Source of the DNA: Cinnamomum chago
Lineage: Eukaryota > Streptophyta > Magnoliopsida > Laurales > Lauraceae
DNA length: 64,000 bases
Assembly: GCA_038049695.1 (NCBI GenBank)
Contig: CP142451.1
Coordinates: 10,290,001-10,354,000 of the forward strand
Direction: 5' to 3'
The position numbers and the translations under genes are program-made. A model generated the notes under the pieces. It ran no database searches and had not been told where the DNA came from. It saw nothing but the letters and a program-made list of their open reading frames with translations. This document shows, in pieces, positions 59,818 to 64,000 of the stretch (positions are counted from its first letter, which is position 1; each line of letters opens with the position of its first letter).

Positions 59818-61519
59818 AAACCCTTCCAAAACCCTCTCCTTTCTCTTCCACCTCTCTCAAAACCTCCCCTTCCTCAAACGCCTCCACGCCCGCATCCTCG
59901 TCCATGGACTCCACCCCTCCGTCCTCTTCGGCTCCAAGCTCGCCAATGCCTACATCGAACTCGGCTCCCTCGCAGACGCCCGCGGGGCGTTCGAGCAAAT
60001 TCCTCTCAAGAATCCGCATTCTTGGAACACCATCATCTCCGGATACTCCAAAAGCAAGCGCTTCTTCGACGTTCTCTACCTCTACACTCGGATGCGGGGC
60101 GAGAGCTTCCCGCCCGATAGCTTCAATTTGGTCTTTGCAATCAAGGCCTGCACTGGGGAATGCCTTCTAGAACATGGTAAATCTGTTCATTCCGATGCAG
60201 TGAAGGTGGGGTTGGATTTAGACCCCTTTGTACGCCCCGAGCTTGTTAGCTTTTATGCTGATTTGTCTTGTTTGGATGATGCTCGGAAGCTGTTTGATGG
60301 AATTCCCGAGAGGAATCCTGTTGCTTGGGGCGCCTTGATTAATGGGTATGTGAAGTTTTCAATGGAAGTTGAGGCTTTTGGTCTGTTTAGGCAGATGAGA
60401 GAGTTGGGATTGGTATTGGATGCTTTTACAGCCCACGGCTTGGTTCGAGCTTGTGGGAATGTTTGTGCTGGTAGAGAAGGGGAGATGCTTCATGGGTATT
60501 GCGTGAAGTGTGGGCTTTTGGATTCTAATGTATGTTTGAATACTGCTATTGTGGACATGTATACCAAGTGTGGCTTACTCAATTGCTCACAAAAACTGTT
60601 TGATGAGATTCCGGAGAAGGATGTTGTGTTGTGGAGCGCGGTGGTTGGGGGATTCGCACAAAATGGAAAGGCGCTCCAAGCTCTTTCTTTTTTCCGGCGG
60701 ATGTTAGAAGAAGGAATTGTTCCGAATATGGTGACATTTGCTAGTGTACTTCTAGCTTGCTCTCATTGTGGTGCTCTGCGACAGGGAAAGAGTGTTCATG
60801 GGTATATAGTCAGAAATGGGGTTGAATTGGATGTGGTAACATATACTGCATTTGTTGACATGTATGCCAAATGCGGTTGTATCATGGCTGCTCGCAAAAT
60901 CTTCAATCAAATGCCTTATCACAATGTCTTTTCTTGGAGTGCCATGATAAATGGATTTGGGATGCATGGTTTGTGCACTGAAGCTATTGCCCTTTTTAAT
61001 CGTATGCAATCCGAAGGCCAAATACCCAATTCAGTGACGTTTGTTACAGTCCTATCTGCTTGCGGTCACTCTGGGAGGGTGAAAGAGGGATGGGATCTAT
61101 TCAATTCAATAACTAGAGATTATGGTATTACTCCACGAGAAGAGCATTATGCATGTATGGTTGACCTTTTAGGCAGGGTCGGGCAGTTTGAAGAAGCGCT
61201 ATCCTTCATCGAGAGGATGCCAATGGAGCCTGGCGCAACCATTTGGGGAGCTCTATTGGGTGCTTGTGCCATTCACAAGCGAGTTGAATTGGCAGAAATG
61301 GTAGCCAAGAAACTCTTTTTAATAGAGCCTTCTCAGCCTGATGTATATGTGCAGCTTTCTAATGTTTATGCGAGGGTGGAGAAGTGGGATAAGGTGAAGA
61401 AGGTGCGGAGGATGATGCATGAGAAGGGACTGAAGAAAAATACTGGGTTTAGTTTGATTGAAATTGAGAGAAGGTTTCATACATTCACTGCAAGCGATAG
61501 ACTAGCTTGCGTAAATTGA
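59774..61519 (+). CDS. PLS-class pentatricopeptide repeat protein, E subgroup
   Basis: Single-exon protein of 581 aa, the usual layout for plant PPR genes. Tandem PLS repeats start near residue 30 (HARILVHGLHPSVLFGSKLA) and run to about 480. Typical repeat words include NTIISGYSKSKRF, VDMYTKCGLLNCSQKLFDEI and SWSAMINGFGMHGLCTEA. It continues with the E motifs (ATIWGALLGACAIHKRVELA, then NVYARVEKWDKVKKVRRMM) and ends soon after an E+-like IEIERRFHTFTASD, so it has no DYW domain. Such proteins act in mitochondria or plastids as site-specific RNA-binding factors, mostly for C-to-U editing, recruiting a DYW deaminase in trans. The repeat and E region resembles the MEF3-type (At1g06140) protein as I remember it, but that needs a search. 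No classic targeting score could be computed; the N-terminus is Ser/Pro-rich. Confidence 0.9.
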   Translation: MPPISEKPIPAISFENPSKTLSFLFHLSQNLPFLKRLHARILVHGLHPSVLFGSKLANAYIELGSLADARGAFEQIPLKNPHSWNTIISGYSKSKRFFDVLYLYTRMRGESFPPDSFNLVFAIKACTGECLLEHGKSVHSDAVKVGLDLDPFVRPELVSFYADLSCLDDARKLFDGIPERNPVAWGALINGYVKFSMEVEAFGLFRQMRELGLVLDAFTAHGLVRACGNVCAGREGEMLHGYCVKCGLLDSNVCLNTAIVDMYTKCGLLNCSQKLFDEIPEKDVVLWSAVVGGFAQNGKALQALSFFRRMLEEGIVPNMVTFASVLLACSHCGALRQGKSVHGYIVRNGVELDVVTYTAFVDMYAKCGCIMAARKIFNQMPYHNVFSWSAMINGFGMHGLCTEAIALFNRMQSEGQIPNSVTFVTVLSACGHSGRVKEGWDLFNSITRDYGITPREEHYACMVDLLGRVGQFEEALSFIERMPMEPGATIWGALLGACAIHKRVELAEMVAKKLFLIEPSQPDVYVQLSNVYARVEKWDKVKKVRRMMHEKGLKKNTGFSLIEIERRFHTFTASDRLACVN

Positions 61520-62410
61520 AGAGGACATGTCTGACCATGATATGCAGTATATATCATTGCCATCAGGCATGGAAGGTGGAGGTGATTTGTGGCAGTGATG
61601 GTTGGGTTCTTGAACACTGCAACAAGAAATTCTGTAGCTTGGTTTGGTTGCTAAACTCGGGTTTCCCCCCATCTCCTTGTGTTTTAAATATTTATGCTTG
61701 TTTGGATGCCTTGAAACCTTCTGATGCTTTCAAGCATCCAAAGGAGGGCTAACACTTGCTCTTCCAAAGTTAACCCAAAGACAAATGGAACAATTTAGTT
61801 TATGTGATCAATCAAGAGGTATATAATGGACTGTAAATGGGTTGGATTTAGGTTCGGTCTAGCTAGAAAGACTTTGGACATGAATGTATTATGTCCGTTC
61901 CAACATTGGGTCCCAACCGAATGCCTGAACTAGACCTGAAACCAATTATATCAATTTGGGGTAGGATTGGTCCATGTATAACCTAAAGCACAAACTCAAA
62001 TTTTAGTACATATGGCAAGATTTTGGGGTTGGCTCCACTAGATAAAAGTTGGGTTTTCTGAATTGGTCATCATCTACTATGCTTGTTTTATTTGGCAACC
62101 CAACTTACAGGGTTGGGCCCTAGAGGGCCCACACAAGTGAGAAGAGGAAGCCTGCAAAACTAGAAGATAGTCTCTCCACACACACACGGGAAGAGTCCAA
62201 AGAATATACATTTGAAATAGAAACTTTCCTTTTCTACTTTCCATCCTTCCTATCACCTTTGATGGGGCAGCTAGCAAGATCAATTTGTTATATATTACGA
62301 TAGTTCAAGGAGAAATTAGTTTTATTTTATTTTAATTTACATTAAACTCAATAGCCAGCAGTGTCATTCCCACCAAAACTATCACCTACTAAGGGGCCTT
62401 TCTAACATAA
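61520..62410. other. 3' flank of the PPR gene
   Basis: Probable 3' UTR followed by non-coding sequence. No other gene supported. Confidence 0.4.
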
Positions 62411-62549
62411 GTATGTTTGTGGGTCAATTTGCACTTTCCAAATCATTGAAAACCCAGTATGTTTGTGGGTTCAATTTGCACTTTCCAAATCATTGAAAAC
62501 CCTGTTTCTTTGTGGGTCAATTTGCACTTTCCAAGTCATTGAAAACCCG
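62411..62549. repeat. 46-bp tandem repeat, three copies
   Basis: Units at 62411-62456, 62457-62503 and 62504-62549 share TTTGTGGGTCAATTTGCAC and a following CTTTCCAA(A/G)TCATTGAAAACCC block, with only a few differences. No function was recognised. Confidence 0.9.
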
Positions 62550-64000
62550 GCTCTATTTTTCATGGTGGATAGCCATTGAACGTGGCACCCCAAAATATCC
62601 AAAGATCCCAACCCATACCCCCAAAATAAAAGATGGAAAACAGTTCACTGCCCAAGGTTGCTTTGGATGCCAACAAGCTCTAATCCCAACAACATGAAGT
62701 GGGTTGACCGCAACAAACAAGAAGCAGCGTGGGGCACAAGAACCCTATGTGTATGAGGAGGACAAATCAATGCTTTAAACAAATCAATGAATAGTAGTAT
62801 ATCTGTCTGAAACTAACTTAACTTTATGTTTTTGGGTAGAAATCAAACTAACTTATCTTGAAATGTGGTATCTGTGTCATGTGTATGTACATACTCTGGC
62901 ATAAAACGCCTTTATAACATACAAAGCTCCCCCTTTCCAACCGTATATTCCCCATATTCCATCACAACGATGAAAACACCCCAACATCTGCAAAAGAGAA
63001 TAAAAATAGGATAAGAGAGAAGAAAAGGAAAAGGTCTTCTGAGTATGACAGCTCTTTATATCCGTGAGACTGAAAGATACTGCTATAACTAGATGCTTTG
63101 CAAGGTTTTCCTCCCTTTTTTTTTTTTTCTTTTTTTGACTTTTATATACAATCAAGTCACTTCGTATACTCACGCTACCCAAGTTCCTATCGAATGGACT
63201 ATAAGATTATTCCTTGTATCTTTGTATGGGGGCGATGCCTCACCAAAGGACTACCAATAGATTCATTGATGTTTTGCAAGTTAACAGAGCGAATTAGGCC
63301 TAGTCATTTTACGACAAAAACAAGTCCTTCGATCACCTTTGGCCAAGCAGAACGATTGAGAACATGGAATTGATCTAATTTTGAAAATCATTATGCATGA
63401 ACTTTCTAGCTACACTTTGGAATGTTGTGAATGTTAAATTGTTGGTCCTAGATGGGTGTTGAAATCAAACTCGCCAAGAATTTTATGTGTTCCGATGTGA
63501 GATAGATGTTAAGAGCTCGCTGTGAATGCTTTTGGATTGTATAGATGACCAACTAAGTGCTCTTATTTCCCTTATATAGAGCAATTCTAAGGAGTCACGA
63601 CTACTATGAACCCTATCTGTCCCGGAATCTCTTGATCAGTGTTGAGATAAGCCACACCTGAGTTAGATGTCAATCTAAAACTGTTCGCCAAAGTTTGATC
63701 CCAATCCAAACTCTCTTAGAGTCATAAATTATTATTTAATCAAGAGATTTACCTGCGGTTTTAGCCACATGCTTAATCTGATGTGAGTCCCATGATAGGA
63801 AGGCCACACTCTTTCTTCAATGAGTTCGACAGCAAATATTTTGAAGAAGATGATCATTCAGTTTTTTTAGACTCTACCTTGTGTTTACAATGGTTGATTT
63901 GATCATGGCCCCTATTTAAACTAGACTGAACTTCAAACTAACTAGTTAGTGGGCTTCTTGATGGGTTTTGCTCAAGGTAGGAAAAATTCAGTCTCAACTC
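62550..64000. other. Intergenic sequence to the window end
   Basis: Non-coding, AT-rich, with a T-tract near 63115-63136. No gene, RNA or terminal repeats were recognised. Confidence 0.4.

Noticed and set aside
59810..60170. Overlapping frames in both directions at the PPR 5' end
   Set aside because: Serine/proline-rich or glutamate-rich shadows of the GC-rich start of the PPR gene.

Overview
The window is nuclear DNA of a flowering plant. Genes are split by long introns, protein families are plant-specific (CASP-like, DETOXIFICATION-type MATE, 2OG oxygenase of the ACC-oxidase-homolog group, PLS-class PPR), and the gaps are filled with LTR, LINE, SINE, hAT and foldback elements. The intron and repeat load suggests a non-grass angiosperm, perhaps a magnoliid or early-diverging eudicot; that lineage guess is inference only. 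I see no bacterial, organellar or CRISPR content and no intact tRNA or rRNA gene.

Layout. 1-5.9 kb: a 2.84 kb solo LTR (523-3363, 5-bp target duplication) beside an intronless coiled-coil gene (minus, 3892-4596). 5.9-7.2 kb: an L1-type LINE relic. 8.3-15.4 kb: a three-exon CASP-like membrane protein gene (minus) whose 6.6 kb first intron holds a copia-like gag relic, a SINE and a degenerate Ty3/gypsy chromovirus. 17.9-29.9 kb: a direct segmental duplication carrying two 2OG-Fe(II) oxygenase copies (minus). The right copy (24136-27305) is intact and encodes 378 aa. The left copy (18135-21869) has a 2-nt deletion in exon 1, no recognisable exon 3, and stacked hAT elements in intron 1. 28-34.7 kb: LINE pieces, a SINE, and two hairpins. 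34.8-44.3 kb: a complete seven-exon MATE transporter gene (plus, 486 aa) with a 2.7 kb antisense solo LTR in intron 4. 45.5-47.5 kb: two hAT-like elements. 49.0-57.8 kb: a five-exon conserved plant gene of unknown function (plus, 399 aa) with GA/CT microsatellites on both sides of exon 1 and a 5.9 kb intron containing a hAT, a MITE, a 145-bp foldback and a Tat-like integrase relic. 59.5-61.5 kb: a SINE with a 16-bp target duplication, then an intronless PPR-E protein gene. 61.5-64 kb: non-coding, with a 46-bp tandem triplicate.

The genes do not form a pathway; this is an ordinary gene-sparse plant neighbourhood. Exon joins were read by eye from GT/AG borders, reading phase and family continuity. 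No transcript evidence was available.
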